Of a stretch of 64,000 nucleotides of DNA, positions 36,615 through 44,564 are shown piece after piece (position 1 is the first letter of the stretch; each line of letters begins with the position of its first letter). Origin of the DNA: Brucella pseudintermedia. GTDB lineage: Bacteria > Pseudomonadota > Alphaproteobacteria > Rhizobiales > Rhizobiaceae. The stretch is taken from contig NZ_WBWE01000004.1 in the NCBI RefSeq assembly GCF_008932435.1, forward strand, positions 62,001-126,000, read 5' to 3'. A program made the translations under genes and the position numbers. A model generated the notes under the pieces. That model did not search any database and had not been told where the DNA came from. It worked only from the letters and a program-made list of their open reading frames with translations.

Positions 36615-36707
36615 CGATCTTCTCCTTCATGCAGCGGACAAAGCCTCCTCTTAAGGAACCGATTCGGGCGATATCGCGACGGCTTAGGACAAGTTCACAA
36701 TGAAGTT

Positions 36708-36729
36708 GGGGCCGGATTGCTCCGGCCCC
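36708..36729 (-). terminator. Hairpin downstream of the RND efflux operon
   Basis: GGGGCCGGA / TCCGGCCCC, a perfect 9-bp stem with a TTGC loop, 31 bases past the RND stop. No T-run, so it may act as an RNA-stabilising hairpin or a weak terminator. Confidence 0.5.
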
Positions 36730-36760
36730 TCTGTAGAAGGCGATGGAAGGAGACGCCGGG

Positions 36761-39700
36761 TTATTCCCCCGGCGCCAGATGCGGGGCCTCGATCTTGGCC
36801 CCTGCATGTTTCAGCGGGCGCTCGCCGGAGAGCTTGCGGATCAGCACATAGAACACCGGCGTCATGAAGATGCCGAAGGCGGTCACGCCGATCATGCCTG
36901 CAAAGACCGCGATGCCCATGGCCGAGCGCATTTCCGCACCAGCACCCGTGGACACCACCAGCGGCACCACGCCCATGATGAAGGCCATCGAGGTCATCAG
37001 GATCGGGCGCAGACGCAACCGGCTTGCCTCGACCGCCGCCTGCACGACGCCTCTTCCCGACAGTTCCAGCTCGCGGGCGAATTCCACGATCAGGATCGCA
37101 TTCTTCGCCGATAGCCCCACAAGGACGATCAAGCCGATCTGGGTGAAGACGTTGTTGTCGCCGCCTGTCAGCCAGACGCCGGTGAGTGCCGCCATGATCC
37201 CCATCGGCACGATCATGATGATCGACAGCGGCAGGGCAAGGCTTTCATATTGCGCGGCCAGCACCAGATAGACGAGCAGCAGCGCCAGCGGGAAGACGAG
37301 GAAGCCTGAATTGCCAGCAAGGATCTGCTGGTAGGTCAGGTCGGTCCACTCATAGGCGATGCCCGGAGGCAAGGTTTCCTCGGCGATCCGTTCAATGGCG
37401 GCCTGTGCCTGGCCGGACGAGAAGCCGGGGGCCGGGTTGCCGTTGATATCGGCGGAAAGGAAGCCGTTATAACGGATGGCGCGTTCGGCACCGACCGTCT
37501 GCTCGACTTTCAGCAGCGCCGACAGCGGGATCATCTCGCCCGATTGCGAGCGCACCTTCAGCTTGCCGATATCCTCGGCATGGCTGCGATAATTCGCATC
37601 GGCCTGAATGCGCACGCTGTAAGTGCGTCCGAAGGCATTGAAGTCGTTGACATAAAGCGACCCCAGATAGATTTGCAGGGTTTCGAACACGTCGGTCACC
37701 GCCACGCCAAGCTGACGCGCCTTCGTGCGATCAAGATCGGCATAAAGCTGCGGCACATTGATCTGGTAGCTCGAATAGAGACCGGCCAGTTCCGGCGTCT
37801 GATAGGCCTTGGCGAGAAATGCCTTGGTTGCATCGTCCAGCGCCTTGAAGCCAAGCCCGTTGCGATCCTCAAGCTGAAGCTTGAAGCCGCCGGTCGTGCC
37901 GAGGCCCTGAACGGGCGGCGGCGGGAACATGGCGATGAAGGCATCCTGAATGGCGCCGTATTGCTGGTTCAGCTCCATGGTGATCGCATTGGCCGACAGT
38001 TCCGGGGTCTTGCGCTCCTCGAACGGCTTCAGCGTCACGAAGACGATGCCGGAGTTCGACGAGTTGGTGAACCCGTTGATCGACAGGCCGGGGAAGGCGA
38101 TGGCATTGGCTACGCCCGGATGCTTGAGCGCGATGTCGCTCATGCGGCGGATCACATCTTCCGAACGGTCGAGCGTTGCCGCATCCGGCAATTGCGCAAA
38201 GCCGATCAGATATTGCTTGTCCTGCGCCGGAACGAAGCCGCCGGGCACCGCGCGGAACAGGACGAAGGTGACGCCAAGCAGCACGACATAGAGGCCCATC
38301 ACCAGCGACTTGCGCGAGAGAATGCCGCCGACGCCGCGCCCATAGGCTTCCGAACTTGCACCGAAGAAACGGTTGAAGCCACGGAAGAACCAGCCGAACA
38401 GCTTGTCCATGATGCGGGTGAGCCGATCCTTCGGCGCATCGTGACCGCGCAGCAACAGGGCTGCCAGAGCGGGCGAAAGCGTCAGCGAGTTGAAGGCCGA
38501 GATCACCGTCGAGATCGCGATGGTGAGCGCGAACTGGCGATAGAACTGGCCGGTCAGTCCGGTGATGAAGGCAAGCGGCACGAAGACGGCGACCAGCACC
38601 AGCGCAATGGCGATGATCGGCCCGGACACTTCCTGCATGGCGCGATAGGTTGCCTCGACCGGCGACAGCCCCTGTTCGATATTGCGCTCGACATTTTCCA
38701 CCACCACGATGGCGTCATCGACCACGATGCCGATGGCGAGCACGAGGCCGAAGAGGCTGAGCGCATTGATGGAGAAGCCGAACACATACATGACCGCGAA
38801 TGTGCCGACGATGGAAACCGGAACGGCAACCAGCGGAATGATGGAGGCGCGCCATGTTTGCAGGAACATGATGACGACGATCACCACCAGCACGATGGCT
38901 TCGAGCAGGGTATGGATGACCGACTCGATGGACGCCTTAACAAACCCGGTCGTGTCATAGACGATATCGAAATCCACGCCTTCCGGCATGGTCTTCTTCA
39001 GGTCGGCCATGGCCGCATGGACATTTTCGGAAATTTCCAGCGCATTGGAGCCGGGCGACTGGAATACGCCCATGCCGACCGCCTGCTTGTTGTCGAGCAG
39101 CGAGCGCAGCGAATAATCGGCTGCGCCCATTTCAACACGCGCCACATCACCCAGACGGGTGATTTCGCCTTCGTCGCCTGACTTCACGACAATGTTCGCA
39201 AATTCTTCCGGCGACTGGAGACGGCCCTGCGCATTGACGGAAAGTTGCAGGTCAAGGCCCGAGACGGATGGCGATGCGCCGATGACACCGGCAGCGGCCT
39301 GAACATTCTGCTGGCGGATGGCATTGGCGATGTCGCTTGCGGAAAGTCCGCGCTCGGCGGCCTTTTGCGGGTCGATCCAGACGCGCATCGAATAATCGCC
39401 GCCGCCGAATATCTGCACCTGTCCGACGCCCGGAATGCGGGCGATGCGATCCTTGACGTTGAGAACCGCATAGTTGCGCAGATAGTTCACGTCATAGCGG
39501 CCATCGGGCGAGATGATGTGGACGACGAGCGTCAGGTCGGGCGAGCTTTTGGCGGTCGTGACGCCAAGCGTGCGCACTTCTTCCGGCAGGCGCGGTTCGG
39601 CCTGCGAGATACGGTTCTGCACAAGCTGCTGGGCCTGATCGGGATCGGTGCCGAGCGCGAAGGTGACGGTCAGCGTCATGACGCCATCGGCGGTCGCCTG

Positions 39701-39946
39701 GCTTTGCATGTAAAGCATGCCCTCGACGCCGTTGATCTGTTCTTCAAGCGGCGTGGCGACGGTTTCGGAAATGACAGCAGGGTTGGCGCCCGGATATTGC
39801 GCGCGCACCACGATCTGCGGCGGCACGACTTCCGGATATTCCGAGATCGGCAGACCTGTCATGCCGATCAGACCGGCAACGAAGATCAGGACCGACAGAA
39901 CGCCAGCGAAGACCGGGCGGTCAACGAAAAAGCGTGAGAAGTTCAT
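36761..39946 (-). CDS. RND multidrug efflux transporter (HAE1/AcrB-like)
   Basis: A 1061-aa inner-membrane proton-driven pump of the AcrB/MexB class. It starts 'MNFSRFFVDRPVFAGVLSV' and has the HAE1 features 'GDYSMRVWIDPQKAAERGL', the TM4 proton-relay 'GIVVDDAIVVVENVERN', and 'LVGLSAKNAILIVEFARELE' in the C-half. The frame extends 28 codons upstream of ATG 39946 without merit. It lies 120 bases after the membrane-fusion gene. In Brucella two such systems, BepDE and BepFG, are known; lack of an adjacent TetR and the surroundings favour BepG, but I do not assert it. The outer-membrane partner would be a TolC homologue elsewhere. Confidence 0.94.
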   Translation of the reverse strand: MNFSRFFVDRPVFAGVLSVLIFVAGLIGMTGLPISEYPEVVPPQIVVRAQYPGANPAVISETVATPLEEQINGVEGMLYMQSQATADGVMTLTVTFALGTDPDQAQQLVQNRISQAEPRLPEEVRTLGVTTAKSSPDLTLVVHIISPDGRYDVNYLRNYAVLNVKDRIARIPGVGQVQIFGGGDYSMRVWIDPQKAAERGLSASDIANAIRQQNVQAAAGVIGASPSVSGLDLQLSVNAQGRLQSPEEFANIVVKSGDEGEITRLGDVARVEMGAADYSLRSLLDNKQAVGMGVFQSPGSNALEISENVHAAMADLKKTMPEGVDFDIVYDTTGFVKASIESVIHTLLEAIVLVVIVVIMFLQTWRASIIPLVAVPVSIVGTFAVMYVFGFSINALSLFGLVLAIGIVVDDAIVVVENVERNIEQGLSPVEATYRAMQEVSGPIIAIALVLVAVFVPLAFITGLTGQFYRQFALTIAISTVISAFNSLTLSPALAALLLRGHDAPKDRLTRIMDKLFGWFFRGFNRFFGASSEAYGRGVGGILSRKSLVMGLYVVLLGVTFVLFRAVPGGFVPAQDKQYLIGFAQLPDAATLDRSEDVIRRMSDIALKHPGVANAIAFPGLSINGFTNSSNSGIVFVTLKPFEERKTPELSANAITMELNQQYGAIQDAFIAMFPPPPVQGLGTTGGFKLQLEDRNGLGFKALDDATKAFLAKAYQTPELAGLYSSYQINVPQLYADLDRTKARQLGVAVTDVFETLQIYLGSLYVNDFNAFGRTYSVRIQADANYRSHAEDIGKLKVRSQSGEMIPLSALLKVEQTVGAERAIRYNGFLSADINGNPAPGFSSGQAQAAIERIAEETLPPGIAYEWTDLTYQQILAGNSGFLVFPLALLLVYLVLAAQYESLALPLSIIMIVPMGIMAALTGVWLTGGDNNVFTQIGLIVLVGLSAKNAILIVEFARELELSGRGVVQAAVEASRLRLRPILMTSMAFIMGVVPLVVSTGAGAEMRSAMGIAVFAGMIGVTAFGIFMTPVFYVLIRKLSGERPLKHAGAKIEAPHLAPGE

Positions 39947-40066
39947 CTGTTTATCCCCCTTAAGCGGGAAGGCAAAGACTCTCCCGGCCCGCGGGAACAG
40001 GCGTTCTCGCGGGTTTTTGAGGCTGAGCATTTGCGGTTAGCGCGCGCTCAGGCGCGCCGTTTTAAT

Positions 40067-41257
40067 TCAGCTTTTGGCAAGTGTTTCGGTGACGGGCTGC
40101 GGTGCGACGACCACGCCCGGACGAATGCGCTGCAACCCGTTCACGACGATATTCTCGCCGGGCTTCAACCCGCTTTCGATGATGCGCAAGCCGTCATAAT
40201 TGCGTCCCAGAACCACCTGCCGATATTCGACCTTGTTATCGGCGCCGACCACGAAGACGAATTTCTTGTCCTGATCGGAAGCAATGGCCCGGTCGCTCAC
40301 CACCAGCTTTTCATCCGGCTCCGGCTCGCCGAAACGGATGCGGACAAACTGGCCCGGAATGAGCCTGCCATCCGGATTGTCGATCGCGGCGCGAACCCGG
40401 ATCGTGCCGGTCGTGGCATCCACCTCATTGTTGATAAGCTGGATATGGCCGGAAATCGGAGTGCCTTCATCGGATGCGGTGCCGATCTGGACCGGAATGC
40501 GCTCGATGGCGTTTCCGCCGGGGGAGGCGGCAAGCTTGGCAAGCGCCTTGGTGACGACTTCCTCATTGGCGCTGAAGCTTGCATAGATCGGATCGACTGA
40601 AACAAGCGTGGTCAGGACCGGCGAGGCGGAGCTTGCGGCAACCAGATTGCCTGCCGTTACTTCCAGCCGCCCGACGCGGCCTGAAATCGGCGCACGCACT
40701 TCAGTATATTGAAGGTCAAGCTCGGCGGTGCGAAGCGCTGCCTTTGCCGAACGCAGGCTTGCCTGCGCCTCATCATAGGCGCTGGACCGCTGGTCAAGGC
40801 CGCTCTGGGCGATGGTGCGGGTGGTGACGAGCTGGCGACCGCGTTCCAGTTCCGTCTTGGCCAGCGCGACGCGGGCCTCTTCGGCTGAAACCTGTGCCTT
40901 TGCCTTTTCCACCGCCGCCGCATAGGGCTCGGGATCGATGGTGACGAGCAGGTCGCCCTGTTTCACCAGAGCGCCCTCGCGGAAATGGGCTTTCTGGATG
41001 GCGCCGCCGACGCGCGGGCGAATTTCAACGCGGTCGATTGCTTCCAGACGACCGGAAAATTCTTCCCAGCTCACGATGCGTCGTGATTCCGCCTTGGCGA
41101 CGGAAACCGGCACGGCAGGCGGGGGCGCGGAAATATCGGTTGCAGCATCGGCCTTGAGGTGAGGCGCGCCGAAGAGAATGGCGCCGCCGCCAGCTGCAGA
41201 CAATAGGATACTCAGGCCGGCGCCCCATAGGGCCCGGCGGGCTGTGATCGATGTCAT
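40067..41257 (-). CDS. RND periplasmic adaptor (membrane fusion protein)
   Basis: A 396-aa HlyD/AcrA-type adaptor linking the pump to a TolC-type channel. A signal anchor at the N-terminus ('GLSILLSAAGGGAILFG') is followed by a lipoyl half-motif 'SGRLEAIDRVEIRPRVGG', an alpha-hairpin coiled coil (about residues 105-165), a second lipoyl half 'YTEVRAPISGRVGRLEVTAG', and a beta-barrel domain ('TGTIRVRAAIDNPDGRLIPGQFVRIRFG'). No lipobox Cys. ATG 41257 is preferred to an upstream start in an out-of-context extension. First gene of the efflux operon. Confidence 0.93.
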   Translation of the reverse strand: MTSITARRALWGAGLSILLSAAGGGAILFGAPHLKADAATDISAPPPAVPVSVAKAESRRIVSWEEFSGRLEAIDRVEIRPRVGGAIQKAHFREGALVKQGDLLVTIDPEPYAAAVEKAKAQVSAEEARVALAKTELERGRQLVTTRTIAQSGLDQRSSAYDEAQASLRSAKAALRTAELDLQYTEVRAPISGRVGRLEVTAGNLVAASSASPVLTTLVSVDPIYASFSANEEVVTKALAKLAASPGGNAIERIPVQIGTASDEGTPISGHIQLINNEVDATTGTIRVRAAIDNPDGRLIPGQFVRIRFGEPEPDEKLVVSDRAIASDQDKKFVFVVGADNKVEYRQVVLGRNYDGLRIIESGLKPGENIVVNGLQRIRPGVVVAPQPVTETLAKS

Positions 41258-41300
41258 TGTTGTATCTCCTAAACCGGTGGGGGCCGGCTTCAATGGGGGT

Positions 41301-41335
41301 ATCAGGTCAAAGCTTGGGAGGATTTTCGACCTGAT
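41301..41335. promoter_or_regulatory. Inverted repeat upstream of the efflux operon
   Basis: ATCAGGTC (41301-41308) and GACCTGAT (41328-41335) are perfect 8-base inverted arms with a 19-base spacer, 44 bases upstream of the adaptor start. It could be a regulator site for the efflux operon. The T-run to its right would only fit a plus-strand terminator, for which there is no gene. Confidence 0.4.
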
Positions 41336-41340
41336 TTTTT

Positions 41341-41383
41341 AGCATGTCTCTCAAAACCGGTTCCCACTTCTGGGAGACATGCT
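41341..41383. repeat. Dispersed AAAACCG-type repeat in a perfect inverted frame
   Basis: Outer arms AGCATGTCTC (41341-41350) and GAGACATGCT (41374-41383) pair perfectly around the core CAAAACCGGTTCCCACTTCT. It abuts the stop codon of the hydrolase gene at 41384. Confidence 0.65.
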
Positions 41384-42223
41384 TCATGCTGCGATTGGCT
41401 TTGCTCCTGCCTGCCGGAAGAAATCGGAAAACAGGTCTATCAGTTTGTGTTCCTGTGGCGACCAGTCGCTGCCCGCCACCTTGTTTTCAGGTATCCAGCC
41501 GGCTTTGCCGGGCAGGACATGCGATTGGACCTTCACGCCTGCCTGACGAAGACGCTCGGCATAGGCCTGCGTTTCATCGCGCATCGGGCATTGGGCGCTG
41601 GTGACGAGCAAGGTCGGCACCAGTCCGCCAAGCCGCGTACACAGGCCGGGCGCGGCATAGGGGTGGGTGAAACCCGCACACTCGCCCAGATAATGCTGCC
41701 AGCCGTCCGCCATCGTCTTGACGGCGCTTTCCGGGCAATATTTGCGGAAAGACGCCGTGGCGAGGCAGGGGTCCAGCATGGGCGAAAGCAGTATCTGACC
41801 CTTGAGATCGGTCAGATATTGATCGCGCGCCATGAGGGCCACGCCCGCAGCAATGTTGCCGCCCGCCTCTTCACCGGCGACGAACAGCATCGACTTCTTG
41901 TGCGCGAACTCCGGGCAGCGCGCGCGCATCGAAGTCAGGATGGAATAGACTGTCTCAAGCGCCGCCGGGAACGGGTTGAGACAGGCCGACGAATATTCCG
42001 GCGACACGACCACCGCGCCCGCTTCGGCAAGCGCTTCGGCGACGCGCTCGCAGGCGCCCAGACAATTGGCCGAGAAAGCGCCGCCGTGCAGGTGCAGCAC
42101 CACCGGCGGCGGGGAGAGCAGCTTCGTCCCCCGGTAGATGCGCGCCTTGCAGGTGCAGTCGCCTGCTTGCCCATGGGCCTTCCCATGAACCAGCAATGTC
42201 TCTACACTGAACTTCTCGCACAT
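41384..42223 (-). CDS. HSL-family alpha/beta hydrolase with lost catalytic triad
   Basis: A protein of about 279 aa with the hormone-sensitive-lipase (GDXG) fold: oxyanion motif '[20 protein letters not shown]'. But the nucleophile motif, normally GDSAGG, reads '[13 protein letters not shown]' (Ser to Glu). The acid position, normally D-P-L-R-D-E, reads 'CPMRDE' (Asp to Cys), and the His position, normally near 'PG..HGF', reads '[10 protein letters not shown]' (no His). So all three triad residues seem replaced while the fold is kept: probably a non-catalytic binding protein, or an enzyme of changed chemistry. ATG 42223 has GAGG upstream; ATG 42238 is an alternative. Divergent from the LysR gene. 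Confidence 0.78.
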   Translation of the reverse strand: MCEKFSVETLLVHGKAHGQAGDCTCKARIYRGTKLLSPPPVVLHLHGGAFSANCLGACERVAEALAEAGAVVVSPEYSSACLNPFPAALETVYSILTSMRARCPEFAHKKSMLFVAGEEAGGNIAAGVALMARDQYLTDLKGQILLSPMLDPCLATASFRKYCPESAVKTMADGWQHYLGECAGFTHPYAAPGLCTRLGGLVPTLLVTSAQCPMRDETQAYAERLRQAGVKVQSHVLPGKAGWIPENKVAGSDWSPQEHKLIDLFSDFFRQAGAKPIAA

Positions 42224-42376
42224 CTTGTTCGGCCTCATGCATAAAGCGGTTCCTGTTGCACGGAATCGTCCAGACCGCTCTATCCATTCTATTTCCACGC
42301 ATTTGCGAACGCAAAACCGTTTCACGATTTCGGATCGAAAATGCCTAGCGGCAAACCGCTATGTTGGAATATTATC

Positions 42377-42437
42377 ATTGTTCGTCGTCTGGAATAGTCC
42401 CATAGAATTGGTTACACTGTCCAGAATCTCGAACAAT
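42377..42437. promoter_or_regulatory. Long inverted repeat, probable LysR site
   Basis: ATTGTTCG-TCGTCTGGA (42377-42393) and TCCAGAATCT-CGAACAAT (42420-42437) form imperfect inverted arms with a 26-base spacer. The right arm ends 15 bases before the LysR start, and the whole lies between the LysR gene and the divergent hydrolase. Confidence 0.5.
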
Positions 42438-42452
42438 AACGGCTTTTTGATA

Positions 42453-43364
42453 ATGGACCAGCTCTCGGCCATGCGCGCCTTTCTCCGGGTTGTGGAAACC
42501 GGGAATTTCACGCGCGCCTCCGCTTCGCTCAACATGCCCAAGGCAACGATCAGCAATCTCATCCAGGGGCTGGAAGCGCATCTTCGCACAAAACTTCTCA
42601 ATCGAACGACCCGCCGGGTTCTGGTGACGCCGGACGGCGCGCTTTACTATGAGCGCGCGGCCCGCTTGCTGGCCGATCTCGCGGAACTCGACGGCAGCCT
42701 GTCGAGCGCGCAGACCTTGCCCAAGGGTCGCCTGCGTGTCGAAATGGCAAGCGCGGTCGCCAATCTCATCATCATTCCGGCGCTGATGGAGTTTCATCAG
42801 CGCTATCCCGATATCCAGATCGATCTCGGCGTATCGGACCGCCCTGTCGATTATGTGGCGGAGAATGTCGATTGCGCGATCCGCGTCGGCGAGCTTGCCG
42901 ACCAGTCGCTGATTGCGCGCCGCATTGGCGACATGCATTTCATCGCCTGCGCCTCCGCCGAATATCTCGACAGTTGCTCCACGCCGCTGCACCCTTCCGA
43001 TCTTGGGCGGGACTGCACGGTGGTCGGCTATTTCCGGCCATCGACCGGCCAGCAGATGCCGTTTCGCTTCAGGAAGGGGACGGAGGAGATCGAGGTCAAT
43101 GGGCGCTATGTGGTGGCGGCGAACGAATCGACCACCTATCTCGCCGCCGCGCGGGCCGGGCTTGGCGTGGTGCAGGCGCCCTTGTTCATGGTGAAGGACG
43201 ACATCGCCAACGGCACGCTGCGCCCCGTCCTGCAGGAATGGGAGATCGAGCCGATGCCGATCTATCTGGTCTATCCGCCCAACCGGCACCTCAGCAACCG
43301 CCTGCGCGTCTTCGCCGACTGGGTGGTCAAGACCGTTGCGAAATCGCAGCTCAATGGAATTTAA
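42453..43364 (+). CDS. LysR-family transcriptional regulator
   Basis: A 303-aa LysR protein. The N-terminal HTH is '[32 protein letters not shown]' and the C-terminal part is the CrgA/PBP2-like effector domain ('[20 protein letters not shown]'). The true start is ATG 42453; the frame continues 76 codons upstream through the divergent promoter. It is divergent from the degenerate hydrolase, which is the natural target candidate. The effector is unknown. Confidence 0.9.
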   Translation: MDQLSAMRAFLRVVETGNFTRASASLNMPKATISNLIQGLEAHLRTKLLNRTTRRVLVTPDGALYYERAARLLADLAELDGSLSSAQTLPKGRLRVEMASAVANLIIIPALMEFHQRYPDIQIDLGVSDRPVDYVAENVDCAIRVGELADQSLIARRIGDMHFIACASAEYLDSCSTPLHPSDLGRDCTVVGYFRPSTGQQMPFRFRKGTEEIEVNGRYVVAANESTTYLAAARAGLGVVQAPLFMVKDDIANGTLRPVLQEWEIEPMPIYLVYPPNRHLSNRLRVFADWVVKTVAKSQLNGI

Positions 43365-43387
43365 AGGACCGTTTGTCGCATTATCCT

Positions 43388-43422
43388 GCGCAAAACCGCT
43401 TCGCACTTTTGCTGGAAATGCT
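43388..43422. repeat. Dispersed AAAACCG-type repeat copy
   Basis: Contains GCAAAACCGCTTCGCAC followed by TTTTGC and GGAAATGCTCT, flanking the stop codon of the small secreted gene at 43423. Same core as at 15541 and 41341. Confidence 0.6.
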
Positions 43423-43737
43423 CTAACGCGCGCAGCGCCGCTTGTTGAGCCGCACCTTGATCCGGTCGGGAGAGGTGCTTTTCGCCTTGTGCCCGGAAGA
43501 GACGATATGCGCGCGCACCGTGCAGTCGCCGGCCAGAACCTCGAAATTGTTGGAGCGGATATACATCACCGTATTGATCGGCTGGTCGGGCATTTTCTGT
43601 GCTACGGCGTTGACGACAGCGGTGACTTCCTTCGCCCGCTGGCTGGAACTGCCATCGCTGGCGGCAAGCGCCGGGCCGGGCGCGGACGAATATGCGAACA
43701 AGACCCCGGCGAGAGCAGCAATCTTAGCTTTCTTCAT
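43423..43737 (-). CDS. Small secreted protein, unknown function
   Basis: A 104-aa exported protein: signal peptide 'MKKAKIAALAGVLFAYSSAP' extended to 'ALA', then a mature part with 'SQRAKEVTAVVNAVAQKMPD', 'INTVMYIRSNNFEVLAGDCTV' and a basic C-terminus 'KVRLNKRRCAR'. Two Cys could form a disulfide. GGAGG lies 8 bases upstream of ATG 43737, which favours it over ATG 43743. No family recognised. Codirectional with and 83 bases downstream of the ynbA-like gene. Confidence 0.7.
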   Translation of the reverse strand: MKKAKIAALAGVLFAYSSAPGPALAASDGSSSQRAKEVTAVVNAVAQKMPDQPINTVMYIRSNNFEVLAGDCTVRAHIVSSGHKAKSTSPDRIKVRLNKRRCAR

Positions 43738-43820
43738 TGGCATGGCCTCCGATTGAGCTGGAATTGAATGGGAACCAACATAGGCCCCAATTGCGTCAAT
43801 ACCAGTACCGAAAGCCCGTT

Positions 43821-44426
43821 TTAACCGTTCTTTGCCTCGTTTATGCCATTGGCGACGCGCTTGACCGTGGTTGCGGCGAGTAACAGGCAAAGGAGCGGTT
43901 GCAGCCAGAACATCCAGTCCGGCAACGCGCCGTCGATGGCGATCCATGCGCCAAGCACGCCGAAGATGACGGCGCGGTCGCTCTTGCCCATCGGTCCGTC
44001 ATAGCGGCGGCTTGCACCCACGGTTACTCCGGCGAGACCCGCAAACTCCGTCAGGGTGGCGAGGAAAATGACCGCGAAAATCCATGGGCCGCTGAACGGC
44101 GCAACCAGCGCGAAAGGCGCATAGAGCGCCGCGTCGGAAACCACGTCACCGATCTCGTTGAGATAGGCGCCGAGCGTCGATTTCTGCCCGTGTTCGCGCG
44201 CCAGCATTCCGTCGATGGCGTTGAGCGCCATGCGCAGGAACAGCCAGACCGGGACGAGCGCGAACCATGCCGCGTTTCCGCTCCATGCCAGAAAAGCGCC
44301 AAGTATGATGGAGACGAGCGCGGCGGCGACTGTAACCTGATTGGCCGTTACACCGCCTGCGGCAAGTCGCACGACAAGTGGCCGCAGTAAATTCTGGAAA
44401 CGCGACTTGAGTTGATAAACCGACAT
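43821..44426 (-). CDS. ynbA: CDP-alcohol phosphatidyltransferase, YnbA-like
   Basis: A 201-aa membrane enzyme of the CDP-alcohol phosphatidyltransferase family, with about five hydrophobic segments. The signature normally reads D-x2-DG-x2-AR-x8-G-x3-D-x3-D; here it is N-x2-DG-x2-AR-x8-G-x3-N-x3-D ('NAIDGMLAREHGQKSTLG' then 'AYLNEIGD'), so two of the four metal-binding Asp are Asn. Such enzymes transfer a phosphatidyl group from CDP-diacylglycerol to an alcohol. The frame begins with TTG 44429; ATG 44426 is used. It is divergent from a five-gene operon with homologues of the remaining E. coli ynb genes. The acceptor alcohol is unknown. Confidence 0.82.
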   Translation of the reverse strand: MSVYQLKSRFQNLLRPLVVRLAAGGVTANQVTVAAALVSIILGAFLAWSGNAAWFALVPVWLFLRMALNAIDGMLAREHGQKSTLGAYLNEIGDVVSDAALYAPFALVAPFSGPWIFAVIFLATLTEFAGLAGVTVGASRRYDGPMGKSDRAVIFGVLGAWIAIDGALPDWMFWLQPLLCLLLAATTVKRVANGINEAKNG

Positions 44427-44564
44427 CAAGAATCTCTTGGGAAACGAAGAATAAGTATTGAACAGCTATTTGCGGTTCGCGCCAGCTCGTTTATGCAAAC
44501 ATTTTGTTTCACTCAATAGAAATTGGGGGCAATGGCCTCTGGGGGAACGGCGGAGAGGGATGGC
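44427..44564. promoter_or_regulatory. Divergent promoter region of the ynb-like cluster
   Basis: A 138-base AT-rich gap separating the phosphotransferase gene from the five-gene operon; both promoters must lie here. No operator palindrome is evident. Confidence 0.4.

Noticed and set aside
41301-41340. Intrinsic terminator (inverted repeat followed by T-run)
   Set aside because: The T-run fits only plus-strand transcription, and no plus-strand gene ends there; kept instead as a possible operator.
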